Source: Alteriqipengyuania abyssalis
GTDB lineage: Bacteria; Pseudomonadota; Alphaproteobacteria; Sphingomonadales; Sphingomonadaceae
Direction: 5' to 3'
Length of the DNA stretch: 64,000 nucleotides
Assembly: GCF_019857185.1 (NCBI RefSeq)
Contig: NZ_JAHWXP010000001.1
Span: forward strand, 930,001 to 994,000
The number at the start of each line of letters is the position of its first letter. Positions within the stretch are counted from its first letter, which is position 1. The translations under genes were made by a program, and so were the position numbers. Shown here one piece after another: positions 54,034 through 62,633 of the stretch. The notes beneath the pieces were generated by a model. The model was not told the origin of the DNA and did not search any database. It worked only from the letters and a program-made list of their open reading frames with translations.

Positions 54034-54933
54034 ATGAGCGAACCGCAGAAACTGATGCTGGTCACCGGAATGTCCGGCGCGGGCAAGACGACGACCCTGC
54101 GCGTGCTGGAGGATCTCGGCTGGGAAGCGGTCGACAACTTCCCCGTCCGCCTGCTGCGCCCGCTGGTGCGCGAAGTGCTCGCCGGGGAAGACCGCGTGCC
54201 GCTGGCGATCGGGTTCGACACACGCACCCGCGGATTCGAGCCGCAAACCGTCATCTCAATCGTCAAGAGCCTGCAGGAACGCGAGGATCTGGCCCTTTCC
54301 ACCCTGTTCATCGATTGCCGCAGTTCCGAGCTCGAGCGCCGCTACAACGAGACGCGTCGGCGCCATCCGCTGGCCAATGGCCGCACCGCACTCGACGGCA
54401 TTCTCGCCGAGCGCGACCTGCTCGAACCCCTGCGCCGCTGGGCCGACATGTTGATCGACACCAGCCAGCTGGCGACCAACGAGCTGCAACAGTTCGTCCG
54501 CCAGAACTTCGGCACCGACGGCGCGCCGCAAATCGCGGTGACCGTGTCCAGCTTCGGCTTCGCCCGGGGGATGCCGCCGCTGGCCGATCTGGTGTTCGAC
54601 ATGCGCTTCCTCGACAATCCGCACTGGGTCGAGGATCTGCGCGAGCAGACCGGGCTGGACGAGGATGTCGCGAACTTCCTCCACCAGACCGACGGATTCG
54701 AGGACAACTTCACCCGCATCCGCGAGCTGCTGATGGACCTGCTGCCGCGCTACGGCGCGCAGGGCAAAAGCTATGTCCACATCGCATTCGGCTGCACCGG
54801 GGGACGTCACCGGTCGGTCTATACGGCGGAGCGGATGGCCGCTGCGCTGCGCGATGCGGGCTATTCGCCCACGATCAGCCACCGCAATCTGGCAAGCCGG
54901 GCGACCGATACTGTGGAAATGCAGACCGCATGA
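54034..54933 (+). CDS. rapZ: RNase adapter protein RapZ
   Basis: The 299-residue protein has the P-loop TGMSGAGKTT (residues 11-20), DNFPVRLLRPLV and the C-terminal domain with SFGFARGMPPLADLVFDMRFLDNPHW and HIAFGCTGGRHRSVYTAERMA. In enterobacteria RapZ controls glmS mRNA through RNase E; in alphaproteobacteria its role is less known. It sits next to the PTS genes here. The glmS gene is also in the window, but 52 kb away. Confidence 0.95.
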   Translation: MSEPQKLMLVTGMSGAGKTTTLRVLEDLGWEAVDNFPVRLLRPLVREVLAGEDRVPLAIGFDTRTRGFEPQTVISIVKSLQEREDLALSTLFIDCRSSELERRYNETRRRHPLANGRTALDGILAERDLLEPLRRWADMLIDTSQLATNELQQFVRQNFGTDGAPQIAVTVSSFGFARGMPPLADLVFDMRFLDNPHWVEDLREQTGLDEDVANFLHQTDGFEDNFTRIRELLMDLLPRYGAQGKSYVHIAFGCTGGRHRSVYTAERMAAALRDAGYSPTISHRNLASRATDTVEMQTA

Positions 54934-54994
54934 GGCACCCCGGCGTTCTCGTTGGGCCTTGCCTTGGGCGTGTGTGCTTATAGACACGGGCACC

Positions 54995-55423
54995 ATGATT
55001 GGCCTTATCCTGGTGACGCATGGACAGCTCGCGCGCGAATTCGTGGCAGCGATGGAGCATGTCGTCGGCCCGCAGGACGCGATCTCCTCGGTCTGCATCG
55101 GTCCACAGGACGATGCCGAGGAATGCCGCGCCCAGATTCGCGACCAGATCGGCGAGGTCGATCGCGGTGAAGGCGTGATCATCCTGACCGACCTGTTCGG
55201 CGGAACGCCCTCCAACCTCGCGATCTCGCTACTCGAGGAAGGGCGCGTCGAGGTCATCGCGGGGATCAACCTGCCGATGCTGATCCGGCTGGCGCGGGCG
55301 CGCGAGGCGATGCCGGTGGCAGAGGCGGTGCGCGCGGCACGCGATGCGGGCCGCAACTACATCACCATCGCTTCGGAATTCCTCGCCCGGCCGAGCGACG
55401 AGATCAAGGCGGCGGGCAAATGA
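54995..55423 (+). CDS. PTS EIIA (mannose-family) regulatory protein
   Basis: The 142-residue protein matches the EIIA-Man family: MIGLILVTHGQLAREF with phosphorylatable His9, VIILTDLFGGTPSNLAISLL and INLPMLIRLA. No EIIB or EIIC is present, so it serves regulation, taking phosphate from HPr. Its stop overlaps the HPr start (ATGA). In Rhizobiales the equivalent gene (manX) is in the same locus. Confidence 0.92.
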   Translation: MIGLILVTHGQLAREFVAAMEHVVGPQDAISSVCIGPQDDAEECRAQIRDQIGEVDRGEGVIILTDLFGGTPSNLAISLLEEGRVEVIAGINLPMLIRLARAREAMPVAEAVRAARDAGRNYITIASEFLARPSDEIKAAGK

Positions 55424-55698
55424 GCGAGCTGCGCAAGACCATCACCATCGTCAACCAGCGCGGCCTGCACGCGCGGGCCAGCGCCAAGCTGGTCGAGGTG
55501 ACCACCCGCTGGCCCGAGGTGACCGAGATCCAGGTCGCCAAGGACGGGCGCGCGGTCGACGGGCGCTCCATCCTCGACCTGATGATGCTGGGCGCGGCGC
55601 GCGGCGACGAGATCGAGCTGATCGTCGCGGGCGAAGATGCCGAGGCGGCGATGGCCGAGATCGCCCAGCTGGTCGAAACCGGTTTCGGCGAAGAGTAG
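55420..55698 (+). CDS. ptsH: Phosphocarrier protein HPr
   Basis: The 92-residue protein has the active-site segment VNQRGLHARASAKL with phosphorylatable His17. The region VDGRSILDLMML keeps the serine (Ser50) that HPr kinase phosphorylates in organisms having HprK. No hprK gene is in this locus. The ATG overlaps the EIIA stop, so both proteins are made from one transcript. Confidence 0.95.
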   Translation: MSELRKTITIVNQRGLHARASAKLVEVTTRWPEVTEIQVAKDGRAVDGRSILDLMMLGAARGDEIELIVAGEDAEAAMAEIAQLVETGFGEE

Positions 55699-55729
55699 GC
55701 GCGCGCGCCTGCCTTCCCCCACATCCGTC

Positions 55730-56533
55730 ATGCCCCGTCGCGAGATCACCAGCTATTCCAACCCCACGATCAAGGCGCTGCGTTCGCTGCGGGAGAAGAA
55801 GCACCGCCAGCGCGAACGGCGCTTCCTCGCCGAAGGGCTGCGCCTGCTGACCGATGCGCGCGAATCGGGCCGTGTGCCGGAAGTGCTGGTGATGGCCAGC
55901 AAGCGTGATCCCCATCCGCTGATCGACGCGCTCGAACACGCGGTGGAGGCGGCGGGCGGCGACGTGATCGAGACCACGCCCGACATCCTTTCCAAGATCA
56001 CCGGCAAGGACAATCCGCAGGCGGTCGCGGGCGCGTTTGCCGAGTGGGATACCTCGCTCGACCGGATCGACCGAAACGCCGCGTCGATCTGGCTGGTCGC
56101 GCAGGCGCTGCGCGATCCCGGCAACCTCGGCACGATGCTGCGTACCGCCGATGCGGTGGGCGCAGGCGGACTGATCCTGATCGACGATTGCGCCGATCCC
56201 TTCGGCGTGGAGGCGGTGCGCGCCAGCATGGGCGCGATCTTCACGCAAAATCTGGCGCGCGCGCGGTGGGAGGAATTCCTGCCGTGGCTGCGTCAAGGAT
56301 CGGGCCAGCTGGTCGCGGCCAGCTTGCGCGAGGCGGTGCCCTATCGCGGCGCGCCTTATGCGGGCCCGTGCTTTGTGATGGTCGGCAACGAATCACAGGG
56401 CCTGCCCGAAGCCTACGAGACGGCGTGCGACCTGCGCGTAACCATGCCGATGCGCGGGCGGGCGGACAGCCTGAATGCGGCGGTGGCAGCAGCGGTGCTG
56501 GCCTACGAGGTACTCGCCAGCCTCGAAGGATGA
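55730..56533 (+). CDS. TrmH/SpoU-family RNA methyltransferase
   Basis: The 267-residue protein has the N-terminal substrate-binding domain (KALRSLREKKHRQRERRFLAEGLRLL) and the SPOUT-type knotted domain with AQALRDPGNLGTMLRTADAVGAGGLILID, ASMGAIFT and VGNESQGLPEAY, SLNAAVAAAVL. It most likely 2'-O-methylates rRNA or tRNA. The exact target cannot be given. It starts 31 nt after ptsH. Confidence 0.9.
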   Translation: MPRREITSYSNPTIKALRSLREKKHRQRERRFLAEGLRLLTDARESGRVPEVLVMASKRDPHPLIDALEHAVEAAGGDVIETTPDILSKITGKDNPQAVAGAFAEWDTSLDRIDRNAASIWLVAQALRDPGNLGTMLRTADAVGAGGLILIDDCADPFGVEAVRASMGAIFTQNLARARWEEFLPWLRQGSGQLVAASLREAVPYRGAPYAGPCFVMVGNESQGLPEAYETACDLRVTMPMRGRADSLNAAVAAAVLAYEVLASLEG

Positions 56534-56846
56534 CAGGGTGACACGTGTCACCCGGGTGTCACCCGGCAGGGGCGGCGACGTTCTCCAAGAGAAACAATGC
56601 CCTGCGGCGCGCGAATTGCGTCGGGGTGACAGATGCGCGTTTTAGGCGCGGCGGGGAAGCCAACGATTGCAAAGAACGATTGCGGTGTAGCCGATGCGTG
56701 AGATGTAGGAAATCCGCGCAGCCCCCTGCCACCCTCGTCATCCCGGGCTCGCCCCGGGATCCCGCTTCGACCCCCGGCAGCGCTTGAAGCAGCACCACCC
56801 CGGATCGGGGTTCAGGGTGACACTGGAGGTTGATCCCCGAGCCCGG
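56534..56846. other. Gene-free stretch with palindromes and repeats
   Basis: This 313-bp gap has no supportable gene. It holds an 18-bp perfect palindrome at 56536-56553 (GGGTGACACGTGTCACCC) and directly after it GGGTGTCACCC (56554-56564). AACGATTGC occurs twice (56662-56670 and 56675-56683). A variant of the GC palindromic repeat lies at 56736-56821. The first palindrome starts 2 nt after the methyltransferase stop. Confidence 0.7.
56736..56821. repeat. GC palindromic repeat, variant
   Basis: TCCCGGGCTCGCCCCGGGA with flanking CGTCA and TCCCGC (56736-56765) and a diverged inverted relative, CCCCGGATCGGGG (56798-56810) with GGGTGAC ending at 56821, form the two-part structure also seen elsewhere in the window. 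Confidence 0.65.
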
Positions 56847-57554
56847 TCAGTCGCCCGCGACGAAGGCGGTGATCGTCCACTTCCCGTCGATCCGGTTCAC
56901 CGCGATCCGGTAGTCGACGATGCTGCGCAGCGCATGGTCGGCAATATAGCCCGCGGCACCATCCTGCGTGATCACGGCCTGATAGCCGGTCTGCTGGTCT
57001 GTCTCCTCGGGCCCGTCGACATACTGGTCGTCGTACCGGACCAGCGCCCAGTCCCAGCTGATCCGCTCGATCACGCGCGCGTCCTCGGCAGGGGCGAAGC
57101 GCAGCGGCACGTCGACCCCGGTGACGATCACGGTTTCGAACACCTCTCCGCCGAAGGTCTTGGTGAAATACCACGGGAAGGCAATGTAATCCGTGTCCTG
57201 CGCGCCATCCTCGCCGATACCGCAGCCCAGCTGCACCGCGCCGGCAAGGTCGCGCCAGCTGTTATAGGCCCCGGCATCGAGCCGCTTGCGCAGCTCCTCC
57301 ACCCCCGAGCCACCACCGAAATCGAGCGTCACGTCCGGGTCGGTCAGAGCGATCAGCGCATCGGCATCGCGCAAGGTAATCGCGCGCTCCAGCCGCTGGA
57401 GAAACTCGGCATAGCCGGGCAGCCCGGTGCATTCGTCACGCGGCGCGAGCGGGCCGGGGCCCTCCTCCGAGCCCGCAGTCTGCGCGATGGCAGGCGCTGC
57501 GGCGAGGCCCACGGCAAGCAGTCCGGTCAAGATATTCATCGCCAACGCCCGCAT
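56847..57554 (-). CDS. Secreted protein, unknown function
   Basis: The 235-residue protein has a signal peptide (MRALAMNILTGLLAVGLAAAPAIAQ). Residues about 50-110 (LQRLERAITLRDADALIALT) and 175-235 (VITQDGAAGYIADHALRS, VNRIDGKWTITAFVAGD) look like an NTF2-like/SH3-like combination, but I cannot name a family with confidence. GGAGG lies 5 nt before the ATG at 57554. It stands alone between repeats. Confidence 0.7.
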   Translation of the reverse strand: MRALAMNILTGLLAVGLAAAPAIAQTAGSEEGPGPLAPRDECTGLPGYAEFLQRLERAITLRDADALIALTDPDVTLDFGGGSGVEELRKRLDAGAYNSWRDLAGAVQLGCGIGEDGAQDTDYIAFPWYFTKTFGGEVFETVIVTGVDVPLRFAPAEDARVIERISWDWALVRYDDQYVDGPEETDQQTGYQAVITQDGAAGYIADHALRSIVDYRIAVNRIDGKWTITAFVAGD

Positions 57555-57580
57555 AGAACCTCCGCAGCCACATCCCCAAG

Positions 57581-57660
57581 TCGTCCCGCGCCTGCCCGGG
57601 ATCGGGCTTCTTCAGGTACCGCGCTAAAAGCAGCACTACCCCGGATCAAGTCCGGGGTGA
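57581..57660. repeat. GC palindromic repeats
   Basis: TCGTCCCGCG...GATCGGGCTTC (57581-57610) and CCCCGGATCAAGTCCGGGG with TGA (57639-57660) form one two-part copy. A further unit with CCCGGGCCTGACCCGGG lies at 57725-57757, just before the rmuC stop. The short bases between show no gene. Confidence 0.7.
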
Positions 57661-57724
57661 CGTGAATGAGAGATGGGTCGCTTGAGCTACGGCCTTGCGC
57701 CCCTCGCCGATTTCTACCCCAAAT

Positions 57725-57757
57725 CGTCATCCCGGGCCTGACCCGGGATCAGGCTTC
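57725..57757. repeat. GC palindromic repeat, single unit
   Basis: CGTCATCCCGGGCCTGACCC and the following GGGATCAGGCTTC form one unit of the family described at 41287. It is 8 bp from the rmuC stop codon and could serve as its terminator on the minus strand. Confidence 0.65.
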
Positions 57758-57764
57758 TTCTGCC

Positions 57765-59216
57765 CTACTCCGCCGCGTCGCGTTCGGCCTCGGTGCGGTC
57801 CTCGATCGCCGCGACATCTTCCGAAGTGTAGGTCGGTGTTTCAGCGATCTGGGGGATTTCCTCGATCTCGCGCTTGCCGATCTCGATGCCCTTTTCGGAC
57901 AGGCGGCGCCCTGCGGAGAGGACATTGCGCTCGAAACTCCCGACGAACTTGTTGTAGTTCTTGACCGCGCTTTCGAGCCCGCCGCCGACGCGCTTCATGT
58001 GTTCGGCCGCGATGGCGAGACGGTCGTAGAGTTCACCGCCCGCCTTGCCGATCTCCATCGCTTCCTTGGCGATCGTGTCCTGCCGCCAGACCTGCGCGAC
58101 CGTCCGCGCGATCGCAACCAGATTGGTAGGTGTGGCCAGCAAGACTTTGTTACGGAATGCAAAATCCCACAGTTCGGGATCGGCGTCGAGCGCGGCTGCA
58201 ACGAAATGCTCGCCCGGCACGAACATCACGACATAGTCGGGCGCGTCGTCGAACTGGCTCTGGTAGCTTTTCGAGCCCAGCGTTTGCACATGGCCGCGCA
58301 TGGACTTGGCGTGCAGGTCCAGATGCCGCTTGCGCTCCCCCTCATCCTCCGCCTCGAACGCGGCTTGGTAGGCATTCAATGAGACCTTGGCGTCGATGAC
58401 CAGCTTCTTCGAGCCGGGCACGTTCACGATCGCGTCGGGCCGCAGCCGGCCCTCCGCCGTCTCCAGTGATTGTTCGAGGTTGAAGTCGGTGTGCTCTGAC
58501 AACCCGCACTGCTCCAGCACGTTCTGCAGCGCCCGCTCGCCCCAGCGGCCGCGCGCCTTGGGCGCGTTGGTGAGCGAATTGCCCAGCCGCTGCGCCTCGC
58601 GCCGGACTTCCTCCTGCCCGAGCCGCATCTGCTCGATCTGCGCGGCGAGCGAGGAGAAGGCGTTGGTGCGCTTTTCCTCCAGCGCGGCGACCTGATCCTC
58701 GTACTTCTTGAGCCGGTCGCCCACCGGCGCGAGCAGCGCACGAATCTTCTCCTCGGAGGATTTCTCGGAATGGCCGAACCGCTCGTTCGCGCGCTCCAGA
58801 AATGCTTCCTGCGCCTTGGTCAGCACGGCGGATCCGGTGTTCTGGAATTCCTTGAGCAATTCCTCGCGCGCCTCGACCAGCAGGCGCTTCTGCTCGTCGA
58901 AATTGGCGGTCTTCTCTTTCAGAGTCGCCAGTTCCGAGGAGAGCGCGCCATTGGCCCGCCGCGCCTCTTCCAGCACGGTTTCGTGCCGCGCACGGGTGTC
59001 CTTGAGCTCCGCCTCCAGCGCATCGACCCGGGCGCCCTTCTCGCGCGCCGCCTCAAGTTCGGCATAGGCGCGCAGGTACTTGGCGTCGGTCTCCTTCGCC
59101 TCCCGCTCGCTCTCGGCCAGCCGCGTCTTCAGCTCAGCTGCCGGCCGGCCACCGAGATACCACCCGACGCCCAGCCCGATGAGCAGCGCCACGACACCCA
59201 GAATCGCATATTCCAT
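57765..59216 (-). CDS. rmuC: DNA recombination protein RmuC
   Basis: The 483-residue protein has an N-terminal membrane anchor (MEYAILGVVALLIGLGVGWYLGG), a coiled coil to about residue 230 and the RmuC nuclease-like domain: RGRWGERALQNVLEQCGL, RPDAIVNVPGSKKLVIDAKVSLNAY and VVMFVPGEHFVAAALDADPELWDFAFRNKVLLATPTNL. It limits inversions between short inverted repeats in E. coli. Its neighbourhood is itself rich in inverted repeats, which may be coincidence. The C-terminus is acidic. Confidence 0.94.
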   Translation of the reverse strand: MEYAILGVVALLIGLGVGWYLGGRPAAELKTRLAESEREAKETDAKYLRAYAELEAAREKGARVDALEAELKDTRARHETVLEEARRANGALSSELATLKEKTANFDEQKRLLVEAREELLKEFQNTGSAVLTKAQEAFLERANERFGHSEKSSEEKIRALLAPVGDRLKKYEDQVAALEEKRTNAFSSLAAQIEQMRLGQEEVRREAQRLGNSLTNAPKARGRWGERALQNVLEQCGLSEHTDFNLEQSLETAEGRLRPDAIVNVPGSKKLVIDAKVSLNAYQAAFEAEDEGERKRHLDLHAKSMRGHVQTLGSKSYQSQFDDAPDYVVMFVPGEHFVAAALDADPELWDFAFRNKVLLATPTNLVAIARTVAQVWRQDTIAKEAMEIGKAGGELYDRLAIAAEHMKRVGGGLESAVKNYNKFVGSFERNVLSAGRRLSEKGIEIGKREIEEIPQIAETPTYTSEDVAAIEDRTEAERDAAE

Positions 59217-59311
59217 AACCGGAACATAGCTGGAACGACGCCGCGCGCCAAGCCGCCGCGGGAACTATCCCCCGCCCGTTCCGCTACCTCTCATGAGAAG
59301 GAGAAAAACCG

Positions 59312-59710
59312 ATGTCGATCAAGGAAATGATCAGCGAGCACCCGTCCGTCGGGGCCGATTACAACGAGCAGCTGGCCGAGGCGGTGAAGCACGCGATGTA
59401 TTGCGCGGCGATCTGCAATTCGTGCGCCGATGCGTGCAATGCAGAGCAAGGCGACATGTCCGAATGCATCCGCAAATGCTCGGACTGTTCGGATATCTGT
59501 CAGGCGGTCAGCACGGTCGCGGCGCGGCGGACGCACGGCAACACGGCGGTGATCAAGTCGCTGCTCGAAGCCTGCATCCTCGCGTGCAAGGTCTGCGCCG
59601 AGGAATGCGCGAAGCACGACAATCCGCACTGCAAGCGCTGCGAGAAGATGTGCCGCGAGTGCATGGAAGACTGCGTGAAGGCGCTTCAGGGCATGGTTGC
59701 GGCGGCGTAA
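59312..59710 (+). CDS. Cysteine-rich four-helix-bundle copper-binding protein
   Basis: The 132-residue protein has 17 Cys residues spread along helices (YCAAICNSCADACN, CIRKCSDCSDIC, CILACKVCAEEC, CKRCEKMCRECMEDC), the pattern of Csp/DUF326 copper-storage proteins whose Cys line the inside of a four-helix bundle. No signal peptide is present, so it is a cytoplasmic, Csp3-like member. It probably stores Cu(I). GAGAAGGAG lies upstream. No other copper genes are adjacent. Confidence 0.92.
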   Translation: MSIKEMISEHPSVGADYNEQLAEAVKHAMYCAAICNSCADACNAEQGDMSECIRKCSDCSDICQAVSTVAARRTHGNTAVIKSLLEACILACKVCAEECAKHDNPHCKRCEKMCRECMEDCVKALQGMVAAA

Positions 59711-59724
59711 GCCCAACAAAGAGA

Positions 59725-59811
59725 ACCCGTCGCCCCGGACCTGATCCAGGGGACGGGCTCTTGAAAACAAACCGCCAGAAGGTAGCTTTGCCCCGGATCA
59801 AGTCCGGGGCG
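59725..59811. repeat. Paired GC palindromic repeats
   Basis: CCCGTC (59725-59730) and GACGGG (59751-59756) bracket GCCCCGGACCTGATCCAGGG, and CCCCGGATCAAGTCCGGGG (59791-59809) follows, giving a pair like that at 41287. The pair lies between the convergent copper-protein and def genes and may terminate both. Confidence 0.75.
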
Positions 59812-59831
59812 ACTTTTACCCTGAGGTGGTA

Positions 59832-60404
59832 TTAAGCCGCGACGCGCAGCTTCTTGAGCTTCTTGAGCGCCATCTGGCGCTTGAGGCGGCTGAGGTGGTC
59901 GATGAACAGGATGCCTTCGAGGTGGTCCATCTCATGCTGAATGCAGGTGGCGAGCAGGCCCTCCATCGCCTCGGTATGCTCGTTCCCGTCGAGATCCTTC
60001 CAGCGGACCGTGCAGGTCGCCGGGCGATCAACGTCGGCATAGATGTCGGGGACCGAGAGGCAGCCTTCCTGATATGTGGCCAGCTCCTCGTTCGGGTCGA
60101 GGATTTCGGGGTTGATGAACACCCGCGGCTCTTTCTTGGTCGCCGGGTGGGTGTGCTTGTGCCCGTCATGGTCGCACTCGATCGGCTCTGCATCCGGGTC
60201 TTCGGGCTGCAGGTCGATCACGAGGATGCGCTTGGGCACGCCGACCTGGATCGCGGCGAGGCCGATGCCGTTGGCGGCGTACATCGTCTCGAACATGTCG
60301 TCGACGAGGGTGCGCAAATCGTCGTCGAACTCGCCCGCTTCGACGGGCTGGGAGACGGTTTTCAGCCGGGGGTCCGGCACTTCAAGGATTTCGCGGATAG
60401 CCAT
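59832..60404 (-). CDS. def: Peptide deformylase with His-rich loop
   Basis: Removes the formyl group from nascent proteins. The 190-residue protein has the three family motifs: [10 protein letters not shown] (46-55), EGCLS (113-117, metal Cys115) and HEMDH (147-151). A loop between motifs 1 and 2 contains C77 and H79, H82, H84 and H86 ([10 protein letters not shown]), unusual for deformylases. It may bind metal or be a neutral variable loop. The gene follows recR by 40 nt; fmt lies beyond recR in the opposite direction. Confidence 0.95.
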   Translation of the reverse strand: MAIREILEVPDPRLKTVSQPVEAGEFDDDLRTLVDDMFETMYAANGIGLAAIQVGVPKRILVIDLQPEDPDAEPIECDHDGHKHTHPATKKEPRVFINPEILDPNEELATYQEGCLSVPDIYADVDRPATCTVRWKDLDGNEHTEAMEGLLATCIQHEMDHLEGILFIDHLSRLKRQMALKKLKKLRVAA

Positions 60405-60444
60405 GGGGGCTCAGATAAGCGCGCTTCGCCCAGCTATCAAGCGG

Positions 60445-61038
60445 TTAGCCGAGCGGCCTCCGCGCCCGCAATGCCTGCGCCAAGGTTCCCTCGTCCAGAT
60501 AGTCCAGCTCGCCGCCGACCGGCAAGCCATGCGCGAGTTGCGTGATGCGCACGGGAAAATCCTCCAGCCGCTCGGCGAGGTAATGGGCGGTGGTCTGCCC
60601 TTCGAGCGTAGCGTTCATCGCCAGCACCACCTCGTCCACCCCCGCTTCGACCCGCGCGAGCAGGCCGGGGATCGCGAGATCTTCGGGCCGCACGCCGTCG
60701 AGCGCGGAGAGCCGCCCGCCGAGCACGTGGAACGTGCCCGAGAACAGCTTCGCGCGGTCGAGCGCCCACAGGTCCGCCACATCCTCGACCACGCAAATCG
60801 ACTTGGCATCACGCCGGGGATCGGAGCAGATGCCGCAGGGGTCTTGCGTGTCGACATTGCCGCAGATCCGGCATTCCTCCAGCGTGTCCTGAACGCTGAG
60901 CAGCGCGTCGAGCAGCGCGGGCAGCGCGGTTTCGCGCTTCTTGACCAGATGCAGCACCGCGCGCCGCGCCGAGCGCGGCCCCAGCCCGGGCAGGCGGGCG
61001 AGCGCGGATGCCAGTGTCTCGATCTCTTGCGATGCCAT
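60445..61038 (-). CDS. recR: Recombination protein RecR
   Basis: Works with RecF/RecO to load RecA at gaps. The 197-residue protein has the helix-hairpin-helix start [17 protein letters not shown], the four-Cys zinc finger (C56, C59, C68, C71 in [16 protein letters not shown]) and the Toprim domain with [11 protein letters not shown] and [15 protein letters not shown]. The ATG at 61038 gives the standard length; dnaX and the YbaB gene that often precede it are absent. It is divergent from fmt (53 bp). Confidence 0.94.
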   Translation of the reverse strand: MASQEIETLASALARLPGLGPRSARRAVLHLVKKRETALPALLDALLSVQDTLEECRICGNVDTQDPCGICSDPRRDAKSICVVEDVADLWALDRAKLFSGTFHVLGGRLSALDGVRPEDLAIPGLLARVEAGVDEVVLAMNATLEGQTTAHYLAERLEDFPVRITQLAHGLPVGGELDYLDEGTLAQALRARRPLG

Positions 61039-61091
61039 GAGGTGACAGATAGGGCGAGCACCCCTCCACAGCAAAGGTCGCCGCACAGCTT

Positions 61092-62012
61092 ATGCGCATC
61101 GTCTTCATGGGAACGCCCGATTTCGCGGTGCCGACGCTGGAAGCGCTGGTTCACGCCGCGCATGAGGTGGTCTGTGTCTACACCCAGCCGCCGCGTAAGG
61201 CGGGCCGGGGCAAGAAGCTTCAGCCGACACCAGTGCATCAGGCGGCAGAGCGCCTCGGGATCGAGGTGCGCCACCCTGCTTCGCTGAAACCGCAGGAGGA
61301 GAAGGACGCGTTCGCCGCGCTCGATGTCGATGTCGGCGTGGTGGCCGCCTATGGGCTGATCCTGCCGCAGGCGGTGCTCGATGCGCCGACGCACGGCTGC
61401 CTCAACGTGCATGCCAGCATCCTGCCGCGCTGGCGCGGTGCTGCACCGATCCAGCGTGCGATCCTTGCAGGCGATATCGGCACCGGGGTCACCATTATGC
61501 AGATGGAGGCCGGGCTCGATACAGGGCCGATGCTGGCGACCGTGCGCACCCCGATCGACCGCAAGACCGCAGGCGACCTGACCGACGAACTGGCCGAGAA
61601 GGGCGCGCAATTGATGGTCGGCACCTTGCGCGAACTCTCCAAGCATATCCCGGTCGCGCAGGACGATACGGAAGCGACCCATGCGCCCAAGATCGACAAG
61701 GCCGAGGCCCGGCTCGACTGGACGCAGGACGCGGTTCAGGTGGAACGGCAGGTGCGCGCCTTCGCCCCGTGGCCGGGTGCTTTCTTCGAACATGAGGGTG
61801 CCGAGGGGATGGAACGCGTGAAGGTTCTCGCGGCAGAGATCGCGGAGGGTTCGGGCGCGCCCGGCACCGTGCTCGACGATGCGCTGACGGTGGCGTGCGG
61901 CAGTGGCGCGCTGCGGCTCACCCGCGTGCAGCGGGCGGGCAAGCCGGCGATGGATACGGCGGATTTCCAGCGCGGGCGTGCGATCGGCAAGGGCGCGCAG
62001 CTGGGTTCATGA
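61092..62012 (+). CDS. fmt: Methionyl-tRNA formyltransferase
   Basis: Formylates the initiator tRNA. The 306-residue protein begins [19 protein letters not shown], has the formyltransferase motif [21 protein letters not shown] and the C-terminal OB-like domain ([30 protein letters not shown]). Its functional partner def lies nearby on the other strand. The ATG at 61092 matches the family N-terminus exactly. Confidence 0.96.
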   Translation: MRIVFMGTPDFAVPTLEALVHAAHEVVCVYTQPPRKAGRGKKLQPTPVHQAAERLGIEVRHPASLKPQEEKDAFAALDVDVGVVAAYGLILPQAVLDAPTHGCLNVHASILPRWRGAAPIQRAILAGDIGTGVTIMQMEAGLDTGPMLATVRTPIDRKTAGDLTDELAEKGAQLMVGTLRELSKHIPVAQDDTEATHAPKIDKAEARLDWTQDAVQVERQVRAFAPWPGAFFEHEGAEGMERVKVLAAEIAEGSGAPGTVLDDALTVACGSGALRLTRVQRAGKPAMDTADFQRGRAIGKGAQLGS

Positions 62013-62096
62013 CAATGCCCGTTAGTTCCCCAGCCCGCGATTGACTTCGCCCCGCGACCGGGAAACGTCGCCCCACCATTCACTGGGGAGACGAGT

Positions 62097-62594
62097 ATGA
62101 GACGGGCGGTGGCGATCACGATCGGTGCGGGCATGATCGCAGCGGGCACGGCGCTGGCGGCGTGCGGCGCAGCGGAACCCGGCGAGGCGGCTGGCGACAG
62201 CTTGCCAAGAGTCTCCTCTGCGGCCCCTGCCGATCTTTCCGACGGGCTGATCACCTGCGCCATGCCCGATTTCGACGGCAAGACCGGCCTGACCGTGACC
62301 GAGCGCTTCATCCTGATCGATGGCCAGCCGAAGCGCTATTCCGATTTCAACAACCAGGCCTTCGATCTTTGCCAGGCGGGGCAGGATAATTGCGCGCTCA
62401 AAATCGAGAACGGCGTCATCCGGATGGACTGGACCAGCGCGAACGGCACGCGGTCACGCTATGACGTCGATCTGGGCACGCTCGACATTGCCGCCTACAC
62501 CACGAAGGCCGGCGAGGCGGAGCGCGCGGTCGCCTTTCGGGAAGGCGCGAAATGCGTGCGTGAACCGCTGCCCGAGGGTCTTCAGGTTATGTGA
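62097..62594 (+). CDS. Small lipoprotein, unknown function
   Basis: The 165-residue protein has a signal peptide with lipobox TALAAC (Cys about 23). The mature part has three further Cys residues (ITCAMP, LCQAGQDNCAL) that may form disulfides. It contains TVTERFILIDGQPKRYSDF and RSRYDVDLGTLDIAAY, suggesting a small beta domain. I do not recognise the family. It lies between fmt and truA on the same strand. Confidence 0.7.
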   Translation: MRRAVAITIGAGMIAAGTALAACGAAEPGEAAGDSLPRVSSAAPADLSDGLITCAMPDFDGKTGLTVTERFILIDGQPKRYSDFNNQAFDLCQAGQDNCALKIENGVIRMDWTSANGTRSRYDVDLGTLDIAAYTTKAGEAERAVAFREGAKCVREPLPEGLQVM

Positions 62595-62633
62595 CGGGTT
62601 GCCTCGCGGCGATCTGTCCCTAGCAGGGGCGCC

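Noticed and set aside
56545-56798. Short frames on both strands in the gap after the rRNA methyltransferase gene
   Set aside because: They run through palindromes and dispersed repeats and have no protein-like pattern.
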